From NCBI GenBank assembly GCA_031972295.1, contig DALYEZ010000001.1:1-64000 (forward strand): a stretch of 64,000 nucleotides of DNA. Reading direction: 5' to 3'. Numbering within the stretch: position 1 is the first letter of the stretch; the number at the start of each line of letters is the position of its first letter. The position numbers and the translations under genes were made by a program. Source of the stretch: JALHNF01 sp031972295 (lineage in GTDB: Bacteria; Patescibacteriota; Minisyncoccia; Phycocordibacterales; UBA5272). Positions 34,348 to 43,099 of the stretch are shown here, piece by piece. The notes under the pieces are model-generated. The model did no database searches. It worked only from the letters and a program-made list of their open reading frames with translations, and was not told where the DNA came from.

Positions 34348-34899
34348 ATGAAATCAGAACTCCTTGCATTTATCGATGTTGAAACAACGGGTTTGGATGC
34401 CGAGAAGCATGAAATTATTCAGCTTGCGTGCGTTATTGCAAAACAAACATCTCGTGTTGGAAAAGGTCCTGAAATAAGCATTGTGGAAGAATTTGAGCTC
34501 AAGGTAGCCCCAACTCGATTACAGGATGCGGAAGAAGAAGCGCTTCGCATTAATGGTTTTAACGAAATGGAGTGGGTATTTGCCATCGACCTAAAGAATG
34601 CCATGGAACACCTCGCAAAAAAAGCTAAAGGGGCTATTATGGTTGCACATAATCTTACGTTTGATGCTGCTTTTATTGATAAGGCATTCAAAACAACAGG
34701 TGTAGAAAACACGATGCATTTTCAAAGGCTCGATACGCTTTCTATTGCTTTTGCACAACATTACAATAAAACAGAAATTGATAAATACTCATTACGTTAT
34801 CTTTGTGAAATGTATGGTATCAAAAATGAACGTGCCCACACAGCTCTCGCTGATACAAAAGCTTTGTACGAAGTGTATAAAAAAATGATGAATGCATAA
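34348..34899 (+). CDS. DnaQ-like 3'-5' exonuclease (DEDDh)
   Basis: 183 residues covering only the exonuclease domain. ExoI is FIDVETTGLD (Asp, Glu), ExoII is VAHNLTFDAAFID (Asp) and ExoIII is HTALADTKALY (His, Asp), so all catalytic residues are present. It could be the proofreading subunit of DNA polymerase III or a stand-alone nuclease; the lack of a tau/alpha-binding tail favours neither. It overlaps mnmA by eight bases. Confidence 0.88.
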   Translation: MKSELLAFIDVETTGLDAEKHEIIQLACVIAKQTSRVGKGPEISIVEEFELKVAPTRLQDAEEEALRINGFNEMEWVFAIDLKNAMEHLAKKAKGAIMVAHNLTFDAAFIDKAFKTTGVENTMHFQRLDTLSIAFAQHYNKTEIDKYSLRYLCEMYGIKNERAHTALADTKALYEVYKKMMNA

Positions 34900-35974
34900 C
34901 AATTCTGAAAAAACAGTATTTCTTGGAATGTCAGGCGGGGTAGACTCGTCTGTTTCAGCATATCTATTAAAACAAGAAGGTTACAATGTAGTCGGAGTTT
35001 TTATACAAGTGTGGCAACCAGAAGGTTTCCCTTGTACCGCAAAAGAGGATCGACTCGATGCTATGCGAGTAGCGGCACAGCTTGATATTCCATTCCTTAC
35101 CCTTGACCTGGAGGCGGAGTATAAAAAGGGTGTCATTGATTACATGTTGGAAGAATACAAAAAAGGTAACACGCCAAATCCTGATGTTATGTGCAATAAA
35201 GAGGTGAAGTTTGGCGCATTTTTAAATTGGGCACAAGCACGTGGCGCAGACTATGTTGCAACAGGGCACTACGTTCAGGTAGAGCATGGAGTATCCGAAT
35301 CAAAGATATTCTCCAGTATAGATTCCGAAAAAGATCAGACATATTTTTTATGGACACTTACCCAAAAACAAATAAAACATCTTCTTTTTCCTATCGGTCA
35401 TCTCAAAAAAAGTCAGGTGCGAACGATTGCTGAAAAACAAAATCTCTACACTGCTCCAAAAAAAGATAGCCAAGGGCTATGCTTCGTTGGTACTATTTCA
35501 TTCAAAGAACTCTTAAAACATGAATTAAAGCCAGTTCAGGGTAATGTTTTAAATGAAGTTGGGGATAGTATTGGAACTCACGACGGAGCTATTTTATACA
35601 CAAAGGGGGAGCGTCATGGATTTTCTATTACAAAAAAGACTCCGAATGACGAGAGATTATTTGTTGTTGATAGGGATATACAAAAAAACACCGTTACTGT
35701 CTCGAACCAAGTACCTGAAGAAAATCAAAGGTTACTTTCAAAGCATATTGTACTTCACGAAGCTTCTTTTACTAGAATTCCTTTTTCTGTTGGACAGGCA
35801 TTTCTTGTTCGTTTTCGGTATCGTGCAGAACTTTTTTCCTGCTCAATTATTGAAAATAATTCCGAAACTATTACTCTTGAAATAGATATTCCTGTATCAG
35901 TAACAAAAGGTCAGTCAGCTGTTTTGTATAGTGTGGATAACGTGGAGTTGCGCGGAGGAGGTATAATAAGTTAA
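34892..35974 (+). CDS. mnmA: tRNA 2-thiouridine(34) synthase MnmA
   Basis: 360 residues. The PP-loop is GMSGGVDSS, and both catalytic cysteines are seen, in PDVMCNKEVKF and QGLCFVG. The enzyme makes the 2-thio group of U34 in tRNAs for Lys, Glu and Gln. The substrate-binding GHYVQ and the C-terminal beta-barrel are present and the length is normal. The ATG lies inside the end of the exonuclease gene and the stop overlaps the next start (TAATG), implying translational coupling. Confidence 0.95.
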   Translation: MHNNSEKTVFLGMSGGVDSSVSAYLLKQEGYNVVGVFIQVWQPEGFPCTAKEDRLDAMRVAAQLDIPFLTLDLEAEYKKGVIDYMLEEYKKGNTPNPDVMCNKEVKFGAFLNWAQARGADYVATGHYVQVEHGVSESKIFSSIDSEKDQTYFLWTLTQKQIKHLLFPIGHLKKSQVRTIAEKQNLYTAPKKDSQGLCFVGTISFKELLKHELKPVQGNVLNEVGDSIGTHDGAILYTKGERHGFSITKKTPNDERLFVVDRDIQKNTVTVSNQVPEENQRLLSKHIVLHEASFTRIPFSVGQAFLVRFRYRAELFSCSIIENNSETITLEIDIPVSVTKGQSAVLYSVDNVELRGGGIIS

Positions 35975-36426
35975 TGGAATTTTTTCAATCAACTGAAGCA
36001 CAGATTTCTGTCAGAATTATCATAGCTTTAGTTCTCGGACTCGTTATTGGTATCGAGCGTGTTCGGGCACATAAAACAGCTGGCCCGAGAACATATGGTT
36101 TGGTAGCAATGGGTGCTGCACTTTTTGTTGCATCGGGACAGCTTGTAGAAGAGCTCAGTATTGGTCCAGTTGATTCACTTCGTATTGCCGCACAAGTTGT
36201 TGCGGGTATTGGATTTCTTGGAGCTGGAGCCATTATGTTTCGTGATAATCATGTCACAGGACTCACGACAGCAACAGGCCTTTGGGTTGCTGCGGGTATA
36301 GGTATTGCGTGTGGTTTTGGATTCTACACCTTAGCAACAATCGCCACTGTTGCAACGGTTGTGACTTTCACTATTCTTTGGAAGATAGAAGATAAGTTTA
36401 TTGCTCCTCATGACGATGTTAAATAG
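35974..36426 (+). CDS. MgtC/SapB-family membrane protein
   Basis: 150 residues with four membrane helices (about 13-28, 43-60, 68-88 and 98-135). LVIGIERVRAHKTAGPRTYGLVAMGAALF and QVVAGIGFLGAGAIM are the hallmark stretches of the family, including the conserved Glu-Arg and Arg-Thr. It lacks the C-terminal ACT-like domain of virulence MgtC. The family is linked to Mg2+ limitation, but the molecular activity is unresolved. Confidence 0.9.
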   Translation: MEFFQSTEAQISVRIIIALVLGLVIGIERVRAHKTAGPRTYGLVAMGAALFVASGQLVEELSIGPVDSLRIAAQVVAGIGFLGAGAIMFRDNHVTGLTTATGLWVAAGIGIACGFGFYTLATIATVATVVTFTILWKIEDKFIAPHDDVK

Positions 36427-36895
36427 TTGGGTTGCTCTTGCTCTTTTAGGTGCTGTTGCGGCATCGCTCGGGACTATTTTTGCAAAGGTTGGCCTCGCTG
36501 ACATTCCAGCACACGTGGTGACCACTATTCGTGGAATTGTTATGGCAATTGTAGTTACATTATTTACTCTTTTCATTTCCAAAAAAGTACACGTTTCTTC
36601 ATTTTCAGAATTACCAATCTCGGCTTGGGTTTTTATAGTTCTTTCTGCTGTGTGTGGAGCACTTTCGTGGCTCCTCTTTTTTCAAGCGCTTTCTATTGGT
36701 CCGGCACAAGGAGTAACGGTGCTCGATAAAACGAGCCTTCTGTTTACCCTCATCTTAGCGGCACTTTTCCTGGGAGAATCTTTTACAGTAAAAACTGCAA
36801 TCGGCGGACTTTTTGTACTTCTTGGGACACTCCTTGTTGCGCTTCCGTGGGCATCTTTTGAGTCGTTTTTTCGATCTATTGGATTCATAAAGTAA
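36410..36895 (+). CDS. EamA-family (DMT) half transporter
   Basis: 161 residues from the ATG at 36410 (another ATG at 36416; the open frame begins with a TTG at 36401). Five membrane helices and the AxxxGxxFAKVG, QALSIGPAQGVTVLDKTS and LGTLLVALPW segments identify a single EamA repeat. Ten-helix DMT transporters contain two such units, so this half-size protein would have to dimerise. Substrate unknown. It overlaps the end of the MgtC-like gene. Confidence 0.85.
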   Translation: MTMLNSWVALALLGAVAASLGTIFAKVGLADIPAHVVTTIRGIVMAIVVTLFTLFISKKVHVSSFSELPISAWVFIVLSAVCGALSWLLFFQALSIGPAQGVTVLDKTSLLFTLILAALFLGESFTVKTAIGGLFVLLGTLLVALPWASFESFFRSIGFIK

Positions 36896-36927
36896 TCACT
36901 GTTATACTCGAGACATAAGACTTGCGT

Positions 36928-38808
36928 ATGAAAACCAACGACGTACGAGCGTTATTTTTGAAGTTTATGGAGAAGAAAGGGCACGTGATTGTGGCTTCGT
37001 CTCCGCTCGTGCCAGAAAATGATCCCACAACTTTGTTTACAGGCTCTGGAATGCAGCCGATGGTACCATACCTTTTAGGGCAAAAGCATCCACTTGGAAC
37101 AAAGATTACTGATTCACAAAAATGTTTCCGCAGTCAGGATATAGAAGAGGTGGGTGACAATCGCCATACGACTTTTTTTGAAATGCTTGGAAACTGGTCG
37201 CTTGGTGATTTTTTTAAGCAAGAACAAATTCCGTGGATGTGGGAATTTTTGACAGAGGAAATTAAACTCGACCACGAACGTCTTTATTTTTCTTGTTTCA
37301 AGGGAAATGAGTCTCTTGGAATTCCAAAAGATACAGAGTCAGCAGAACTTTGGCAAAAACTTTTTAAAACAAAAGGGATTGATGCAAAAATAGGTGAGAA
37401 TCCAGAAGTTGACGGTATACAAGCCGGTGAACGAATTTTTTATTATCCTGAAAAGAAAAATTGGTGGAGTAGATCGGGAGTACCAGGAAATATGCCTGTG
37501 GGTGAGCCAGGTGGACCAGATACTGAGATGTTTTACGATTTCTACCCAGATCTCGGACGAAGCTGTATTCCAAACACAGTCTGGAGTGGCGAATTTTGCC
37601 ACGTAAACTGCGATTGCGGACGTTTTGTGGAGATTGGTAACAATGTCTTCATGGAGTACGTTAAAACAGAAAATGGCTTTGAAAAACTCGCACAGCAAAA
37701 TGTAGACTTTGGCGGTGGACTTGAGCGCATGACTGCAGCAACACAAAATGATGCTGATGTGTTTAATATGGATGTGTTTGATGTTGCAAAAGCAACCATT
37801 GAGCGATTGTCAGGAAAGAAATATGTAGGTGAGGCACAATATGCATTTCGAGTGATTCTTGACCACATTCGAGCCGCAACATTTTTAATAAGTGACGAAG
37901 TACTTCCGGGAAACAAGGATCAAAGTTATTTTGTGCGCCGACTTATTCGGCGGGCGGTGCGTTTTGCCCGCAATCTTGATATTCATACAAACTTTTGTGC
38001 GGAAGTTTCTGACTCATTTATTCAGGTGTATAAAGCTGAGTATACAAATCTTGAAACAAAGAGAGATAATATTTTGAGTGAGATCACAAAAGAAGAAGAA
38101 AAATTTAGAAAGACACTTGAAAATGGAATTAAAGAGTTTGAAAAAATAAAAGAAATAAACATTTCAGGAGAACAAGCCTTTGATCTTTTACAGTCATTTG
38201 GTTTTCCAATTGAACTAACTGAAGAATTAGCAAAAGAAAGAGCTCTGACCGTTGATCGAGCTGAATTCGACAAACTTAAAGATGCTCATGCCGAAAGTTC
38301 GCGCACCGCATCAGCGGGAAAGTTCAAAGGTGGACTAGGGGGAGATGGGGAAATGGAAGTAAAATATCACACTGCAACACACCTACTTCATCAAGCGCTC
38401 CGCGAAGTGCTCGGCGAGCATGTGTTCCAAAAAGGTTCAAACATAACTCCGGAACGTCTCCGTTTTGACTTCTCACACGACACAAAAATGACCGACGAGG
38501 AGAAAAAGAAAGTTGAAGACCTTATTAATTCAAAAATTGTTGCAGATTTGCCAGTCACTCGCGAAGAAGTTTCATTTGAAGAAGCAAAAGCTCGTGGGGC
38601 AATTGGACTTTTTGAAGATAAATATAGTGATGTGGTGAGTATTTATCGTATTGGAGAAGGTAAAAAAAGGGGGGATAGTAATCTCTACTCTATTGAATTC
38701 TGTGGTGGCCCACACGTTGAACATTTAGGACTACTTGGAACATTCAAAATTCAAAAAGAAGAAGCGGTGAGTGCGGGTGTGCGACGTATCAAGGCAGTTT
38801 TACAGTAG
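36928..38808 (+). CDS. alaS: alanyl-tRNA synthetase, C-terminally short
   Basis: 626 residues from the ATG at 36928 (a TTG two codons upstream is possible). The class II catalytic core has GSGMQPMVPYLLG, CFRSQDIEEVG, FFEMLGNWSLGDFF and GGGLERMTA. The editing domain has HTATHLLHQAL and CGGPHVEHLG, so the HxxxH and CxxxH metal ligands are intact. The protein then stops about 250 residues earlier than E. coli AlaRS (875): the C-Ala/DHHA1 domain is absent. It should charge tRNA-Ala, such as the one at 18705-18777, and edit Ser and Gly mischarging. Confidence 0.95.
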   Translation: MKTNDVRALFLKFMEKKGHVIVASSPLVPENDPTTLFTGSGMQPMVPYLLGQKHPLGTKITDSQKCFRSQDIEEVGDNRHTTFFEMLGNWSLGDFFKQEQIPWMWEFLTEEIKLDHERLYFSCFKGNESLGIPKDTESAELWQKLFKTKGIDAKIGENPEVDGIQAGERIFYYPEKKNWWSRSGVPGNMPVGEPGGPDTEMFYDFYPDLGRSCIPNTVWSGEFCHVNCDCGRFVEIGNNVFMEYVKTENGFEKLAQQNVDFGGGLERMTAATQNDADVFNMDVFDVAKATIERLSGKKYVGEAQYAFRVILDHIRAATFLISDEVLPGNKDQSYFVRRLIRRAVRFARNLDIHTNFCAEVSDSFIQVYKAEYTNLETKRDNILSEITKEEEKFRKTLENGIKEFEKIKEINISGEQAFDLLQSFGFPIELTEELAKERALTVDRAEFDKLKDAHAESSRTASAGKFKGGLGGDGEMEVKYHTATHLLHQALREVLGEHVFQKGSNITPERLRFDFSHDTKMTDEEKKKVEDLINSKIVADLPVTREEVSFEEAKARGAIGLFEDKYSDVVSIYRIGEGKKRGDSNLYSIEFCGGPHVEHLGLLGTFKIQKEEAVSAGVRRIKAVLQ

Positions 38809-38848
38809 CTTATTCTCGCTAAAAAGTTTTGTAATTCTGTTTGTAGGG

Positions 38849-38861
38849 TATACTTATCTAC
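38849..38861 (+). promoter_or_regulatory. -10 element, leaderless type
   Basis: TATACT (38849-38854) is followed by seven bases and the ATG of the next gene. Confidence 0.55.
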
Positions 38862-39857
38862 ATGAAGGGTCGTGCGCCGCTTTTAAAAGAAAGTTACTCT
38901 CTTGTGCTTGATATCTATCTTGGTGGTGTTAGTGGTGCAATAGTGAGGAATGGTGTTATTGAACATCTGTCTCATAATAAAGCGCCCATTACTTTAGAAA
39001 ATGAACCGCAGAAGCTGCTTGCGCAAACGGAGATACTTCTTTTCAGAACTCTTGACGAGCTTGCCTCTAAAAAGAAAATTGTACAAACGTGCATTTTTAT
39101 CGATGCGCCCTTATCGTATTCTGAAACACATGAAGTTTTGTTTCAGAATGAAGACGCAACGTTTTTTGAACAAAATACAAAAGAGATAGAGGGTACACTT
39201 GATTTACCGAGCATATATACTGAACTTCTTGGGCCACATACTTCTGATGGGATTATTCTTGAACATTCACCACAAAATCACACCCTAAATGGTTATTCTA
39301 GTTCAAATCTTTCTCTATCAGGCGAAAGAAAGGCTGATATTGTTCAACAGTGGATACAAAGAAATGTATATACTGCGCTTCAAAAAGCAAAACAGTCCTA
39401 CATTCTAGGTAAAGACATCTTTTTACCAAATCTTATTGTAGGGAAAACTAATACTGATGTTTTGATGCTGGGTGAAATAGTGAGTGTGTATTATCACAAG
39501 AACATGAGTGCTGTTTTAAATACAGGTACGGGAATTGTAATATCAAAATGTGCACAAACACAGAGTCAATCTTTTTTACAAGTAGAAAGCATGCTCAAAA
39601 GTATTGAACGTACTCATGGAACAAAGAATGCTTTATACAAAGAAGTTGTAAAAGATTTTTCACACGCGTTCTCACATAGTTTTACAAAAGATATCCAGTC
39701 AAATAATGTCCCTTGTCCAACAGTATATGTAGGAGATTCTTTTATGCTTCCCGTTGTGGAAGATGCTTTGGCATCAGAAAAAAACATAGATTTTGTGGAA
39801 ATATACAAAGGTGGAGACGCACGTCTCACATATATTATTAAAAGTAAGGTACAATAA
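38862..39857 (+). CDS. hypothetical protein, possibly actin/ASKHA-like
   Basis: 331 residues, soluble. The opening SLVLDIYLGGVSGAIVRNG resembles the phosphate-1 hairpin of actin-like ATPases (as in PilM/FtsA), and later VGDSFMLPVVEDAL and GGDARLTY have the flavour of adenosine motifs, but the match is weak and unproven. It is encoded 13 nt upstream of a single-pass membrane protein with a baseplate-J-like ectodomain, an arrangement that would fit a PilM/PilN-like cytoplasm-membrane pair. No function is assigned. Confidence 0.5.
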   Translation: MKGRAPLLKESYSLVLDIYLGGVSGAIVRNGVIEHLSHNKAPITLENEPQKLLAQTEILLFRTLDELASKKKIVQTCIFIDAPLSYSETHEVLFQNEDATFFEQNTKEIEGTLDLPSIYTELLGPHTSDGIILEHSPQNHTLNGYSSSNLSLSGERKADIVQQWIQRNVYTALQKAKQSYILGKDIFLPNLIVGKTNTDVLMLGEIVSVYYHKNMSAVLNTGTGIVISKCAQTQSQSFLQVESMLKSIERTHGTKNALYKEVVKDFSHAFSHSFTKDIQSNNVPCPTVYVGDSFMLPVVEDALASEKNIDFVEIYKGGDARLTYIIKSKVQ

Positions 39858-39870
39858 TTACAAATATTGT

Positions 39871-41109
39871 ATGCAAGACATCGTTCCTAAAAAAAGCATT
39901 CGAGAAATTACTAAACCACATGTACCAGGAAGTGTGGCGCCACGAAACACATACCAGAAAGTTCCTGATGTGGTTACGGTTGCTAAAGATAGCGCAACTC
40001 AGTTTGATGAATATCCGCACACAAAAACTGAATTTTATACGAAAGAAAAGAAACGTGGATGGATACTTCCGGTATTTATTGTTGCGGTACTCATTTCTGT
40101 TGGTGGATTTCTTCATTTTCAAAAAAGCGCTACGGTATACGTAACCAGTAAGCAAGAAATTTTCACATTTAAGGATACTGATATTGTGATACCTACTAGT
40201 AGCTTAGAGATACTATCAATAAGTACATCAACTACTATTGATATAAAAACAAGTACTGGAACACCAGCCCTTATGAAAGCAAAAGGTACAGTGACCCTCT
40301 ACAACTCAAATTCTACCGAGCAACTCCTTGTTGCTGGCACACGACTTGAGACTCCAAATGGAAAAATATACCGTCTCGATGGACGCATTACTGTACCTAA
40401 GATGATAAATAGCAGTACCCCAGGATCAATTCAAGCTCTTGTAACAGCAGATAAGCCAGGTGAAAGCTATAATGTGTCCCAAGCAGACTTTACGCTTCCT
40501 GGGCTTGTCGGGACTGCTCGTTATAAAACAGTCTATGCTCGAACCAAGGGTGCAATTGCAGGTGGCTCAGAAACAGCAGTGCGTTTGATAGATGAAAAAG
40601 ATAAAAATCAAAAAATGGAAACATTTTTAACAGAAAACAGAGTGTCTCTTGAGGCAAAACTTCGCCTTCAAAAGAAAGCTTCTACAACTATCATTCAAGA
40701 ACCACTCACAACGAGTAGTTTTGAAAAGATTTCGGATACACAAGGACTCGTTACCCTTACTACTTCAATGCATCTTTTGGATACCAAAGAATTTGCCACC
40801 CTCCTCACAAAAAACCAAAAACAAAACACAGTTATCACAATGGATTTTGCCCAGGATTCAACAGGTATGATTGTTACATACGTATCGGAAGATAAAGAAG
40901 GAGTTCGTGTGAAAGTAAGCGGTGTAGCTTCGGTGCGCCCATATGTGAATATGGAAGATATCAAAAACGCTCTTGCAGGTACTTCAATGAAGCAGTTTCG
41001 AGAACACATTAAAGATGTACAAGGAATACAGGAGATACGATTTACTTCAAGACCTTTCTGGGTGAGCACATTTCCTTCAGCTTCTCGTATTTTTGTAGAA
41101 CAAAAATAA
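39871..41109 (+). CDS. single-pass membrane protein with baseplate-J-like ectodomain
   Basis: 412 residues from the ATG at 39871; the open frame overlaps the preceding gene further upstream. A 62-residue cytoplasmic segment precedes one membrane helix (about 63-83), and the rest should lie outside. Residues about 130-250 (KGTVTLYNSNSTEQLLVAGT, TADKPGESYNVSQADFTLPG) resemble baseplate J-like proteins that are common in CPR genomes and are not part of phages there. A beta-rich C-terminal half follows. Function unknown; paired with the upstream gene. Confidence 0.6.
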   Translation: MQDIVPKKSIREITKPHVPGSVAPRNTYQKVPDVVTVAKDSATQFDEYPHTKTEFYTKEKKRGWILPVFIVAVLISVGGFLHFQKSATVYVTSKQEIFTFKDTDIVIPTSSLEILSISTSTTIDIKTSTGTPALMKAKGTVTLYNSNSTEQLLVAGTRLETPNGKIYRLDGRITVPKMINSSTPGSIQALVTADKPGESYNVSQADFTLPGLVGTARYKTVYARTKGAIAGGSETAVRLIDEKDKNQKMETFLTENRVSLEAKLRLQKKASTTIIQEPLTTSSFEKISDTQGLVTLTTSMHLLDTKEFATLLTKNQKQNTVITMDFAQDSTGMIVTYVSEDKEGVRVKVSGVASVRPYVNMEDIKNALAGTSMKQFREHIKDVQGIQEIRFTSRPFWVSTFPSASRIFVEQK

Positions 41110-41140
41110 ATTACGTGGTTGTGACTTTGTAATTTTACTA

Positions 41141-41156
41141 TATACTGTCTCCATAT
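41141..41156 (+). promoter_or_regulatory. -10 element of the infA-ribosomal operon
   Basis: TATACT (41141-41146) lies ten bases before the infA ATG; TTGTGA about 16 bp upstream is a possible -35 box. Confidence 0.5.
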
Positions 41157-41366
41157 ATGCCAGATGCTGAACCGGTCCAAGGACAAGTAATAGAAGCGCT
41201 CCCGAGCACGCTTTTCAAAGTGAAATTAAAAGATACCGACACTGAGGTTCTTTCGTATTTAGGGGGTAAAATGCGTATCCATAAAATACGAATTCTAGTA
41301 GGGGATAAGGTGGCTGTACTACTTGATCCATATGGTGGTAAAGCGAGAATAGTGAAGCGTCTCTAG
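41157..41366 (+). CDS. infA: translation initiation factor IF-1
   Basis: 69 residues, the usual length. The OB-fold pattern VQGQVIEALPSTLFKVKLKD, GGKMRIHKIRILVGDKVAV and PYGGKARIVKRL is clear. IF-1 binds the 30S A site during initiation. It is the first gene of a ribosomal cluster in the order typical for the end of the spc/alpha region. Confidence 0.95.
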   Translation: MPDAEPVQGQVIEALPSTLFKVKLKDTDTEVLSYLGGKMRIHKIRILVGDKVAVLLDPYGGKARIVKRL

Positions 41367-41422
41367 AGTCCTTGCGTTATACATAAAAATATCGTATTAT
41401 ACATAACCATATTGCCGTTATC

Positions 41423-41545
41423 ATGAAAATCAAATCAACAATCAAGGCAAAAGACTTGCGTAATGGAGAATTTCTTGTTCGCCGAAACGGGAAACTTTTC
41501 CGTATTAACAAGAAAGACCCAGCTCGCAAGGCTCGACAAGGGTAA
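41423..41545 (+). CDS. rpmJ: 50S ribosomal protein L36, zinc-free type
   Basis: 40 residues, reading MKIKSTIKAKDLRNGEFLVR and ending NKKDPARKARQG, the L36 C-terminal signature. The four zinc ligands of the C+ form are all replaced, so this is the zinc-independent form. Position between infA and rpsM is the classical place for rpmJ. No Shine-Dalgarno sequence is present upstream of the ATG. Confidence 0.92.
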   Translation: MKIKSTIKAKDLRNGEFLVRRNGKLFRINKKDPARKARQG

Positions 41546-41567
41546 CAATTTATAATTATTAAAGCAC

Positions 41568-41948
41568 ATGCGAATTTCAGGTATTACAATCCCAGAGAAA
41601 AAACGTCTCGAAATCAGCCTTACCGCAGTTTTTGGTATTGGTCGACCACGAGCAAAAACAATTCTTCAGAAATTGAAGATTGATGAAAGTAAGTCAGCTA
41701 AAGATCTTACAGAAGAACAAGAAAATGCTATTCGAAAAGAGATCGAGGCTTTTAAAATTGAAGGAGATCTCAAGCGTGATGTTGCTCAAAACATTAAGCG
41801 TCTTAAGGATATCAAGGCCTACCGAGGTGTACGACATATGCGTAAAATGCCTGTACGAGGCCAGCGCACAAAGACAAACTCTCGAACTGTTCGTGGAAAT
41901 GTTCGAAAGACTATGGGAAGCGGTCGACGAAAGGCTGAAAAGACATAA
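41568..41948 (+). CDS. rpsM: 30S ribosomal protein S13
   Basis: 126 residues. It begins MRISGITIPEKKRLEISLTA and has the helix-two-turn-helix region VFGIGRPRAKTILQ and the basic C-terminal RGVRHMRKMPVRGQRTKTNS. S13 contacts the 50S subunit and P-site tRNA. It is 22 nt downstream of rpmJ and 29 nt upstream of rpsK. Confidence 0.97.
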   Translation: MRISGITIPEKKRLEISLTAVFGIGRPRAKTILQKLKIDESKSAKDLTEEQENAIRKEIEAFKIEGDLKRDVAQNIKRLKDIKAYRGVRHMRKMPVRGQRTKTNSRTVRGNVRKTMGSGRRKAEKT

Positions 41949-41977
41949 TCCTTTTACATATCTAACTATTTAATACT

Positions 41978-42412
41978 ATGGGAAAAAAACGAATTGTAAA
42001 AAAGGCTGGATCCACAATGGACCAAGGTCTTAAGGCTCGATCACTCGCAAAGCTTGTAAAGCGAAAGCTGACACATGGTGTGCTTCATGTTGAGGCAACA
42101 TACAACAATACAAAAGTAACCCTTTCTGATGTTGAAGGTAATACTATTGCATGGTCTTCAAGTGGCGCTCTTGGATTTAAAGGCGCAAAAAAGGGTACTC
42201 CGTTTGCGGCATCAAAAATTGGTGAACTTCTTGGTGAAAAAGCTCTCCAAGCTGGAATCAAAGAAGTTGACGTTATTATTAAAGGCGTTGGCTCTGGACG
42301 AGAAGGTGCACTTCGTGCATTTATCGCTCACGGTATTGATGTACTTACTATCAAAGACCGTACACCAATCCCACACAACGGTCCTAAGGCTCCAAAGCCA
42401 CGACGTGTGTAA
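41978..42412 (+). CDS. rpsK: 30S ribosomal protein S11
   Basis: 144 residues. The N-terminal extension is basic (KKRIVKKAGSTMDQG), and the core has GVLHVEATYNNTKVTLSD, GALGFKGAKKGTPFAA and the C-terminal DRTPIPHNGPKAPKPRRV. S11 lies in the platform of the 30S subunit near the mRNA exit. Confidence 0.97.
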   Translation: MGKKRIVKKAGSTMDQGLKARSLAKLVKRKLTHGVLHVEATYNNTKVTLSDVEGNTIAWSSSGALGFKGAKKGTPFAASKIGELLGEKALQAGIKEVDVIIKGVGSGREGALRAFIAHGIDVLTIKDRTPIPHNGPKAPKPRRV

Positions 42413-42425
42413 TCTGTAATACTAT

Positions 42426-43025
42426 ATGAAATTAAAAGCAAAAATAGCTCGACGAATTGGAGAACCTTTGATTGGACAAGCAAAGAAGGTTTCTGTTATC
42501 AAGCGAAACTTTCCACCAGGACGTCTTGACTCACAGCGAAAGCACAAGACAAGTTCTTCTGAATACAAAGGTCAGATGAAGGAAAAGCAAAAGACACGTT
42601 TTAGTTACGGTCTTAAGGAACACCAATTTAAAACATACGTAAAGACTGCCGCGCTCACAAAAAACCCTATTGATGTTCTCTTTGCAACTCTTGAACACCG
42701 ACTCGACAACGTTGTATACCGATCTGGTTTTGCAAACACACGACAGTTTGCACGACAACTTGTAACTCACGGTCACATAACAGTAAACGGTAAACGACTC
42801 AATGTTCCTTCATACCAGACCAAAAAAGGTGACGTGGTAGCTATCCGTGAGGGTAGTATGGGAAAGAGTCCGTTTCTTCTTGTTAAAGAAACGATCAAAG
42901 AACACAAAGAGCCACAATGGCTAAAAATTGATCGTATGGAACTCAAGTCAGAAATTACCAGCGAACCAAAAGACACTGAGAAGTCATTCAACCTCCAAAC
43001 GGTTCTTGAGCTTTACAGTCGATAG
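42426..43025 (+). CDS. rpsD: 30S ribosomal protein S4
   Basis: 199 residues. It has the S4 RNA-binding domain LEHRLDNVVYRSGFANTRQ and VTHGHITVNGKRLNVPSY. The N-terminal part lacks the cysteine cluster of zinc-type S4. S4 nucleates 16S rRNA folding and acts as a translational repressor of the alpha operon in E. coli; no such operator was identified here. Confidence 0.96.
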   Translation: MKLKAKIARRIGEPLIGQAKKVSVIKRNFPPGRLDSQRKHKTSSSEYKGQMKEKQKTRFSYGLKEHQFKTYVKTAALTKNPIDVLFATLEHRLDNVVYRSGFANTRQFARQLVTHGHITVNGKRLNVPSYQTKKGDVVAIREGSMGKSPFLLVKETIKEHKEPQWLKIDRMELKSEITSEPKDTEKSFNLQTVLELYSR

Positions 43026-43039
43026 TAGGGGATAACCGT

Positions 43040-43068
43040 TTGCAATTTGTCAAGCGGTAGTGTACAAT
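43040..43068 (+). promoter_or_regulatory. internal promoter upstream of rpoA
   Basis: TTGCAA (43040-43045), a 17-bp spacer and TACAAT (43063-43068) precede rpoA in the only sizeable gap of the ribosomal cluster. The predicted leader is about 25 nt. Confidence 0.55.
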
Positions 43069-43099
43069 TTATCAATTCTAGCTTGTTCGAGCGTATATT

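Noticed and set aside
39871..41109. Prophage tail gene (baseplate J) as evidence for a prophage
   Set aside because: The protein has a membrane helix, and there are no other phage genes nearby; such baseplate-J-like proteins occur as ordinary CPR membrane proteins.
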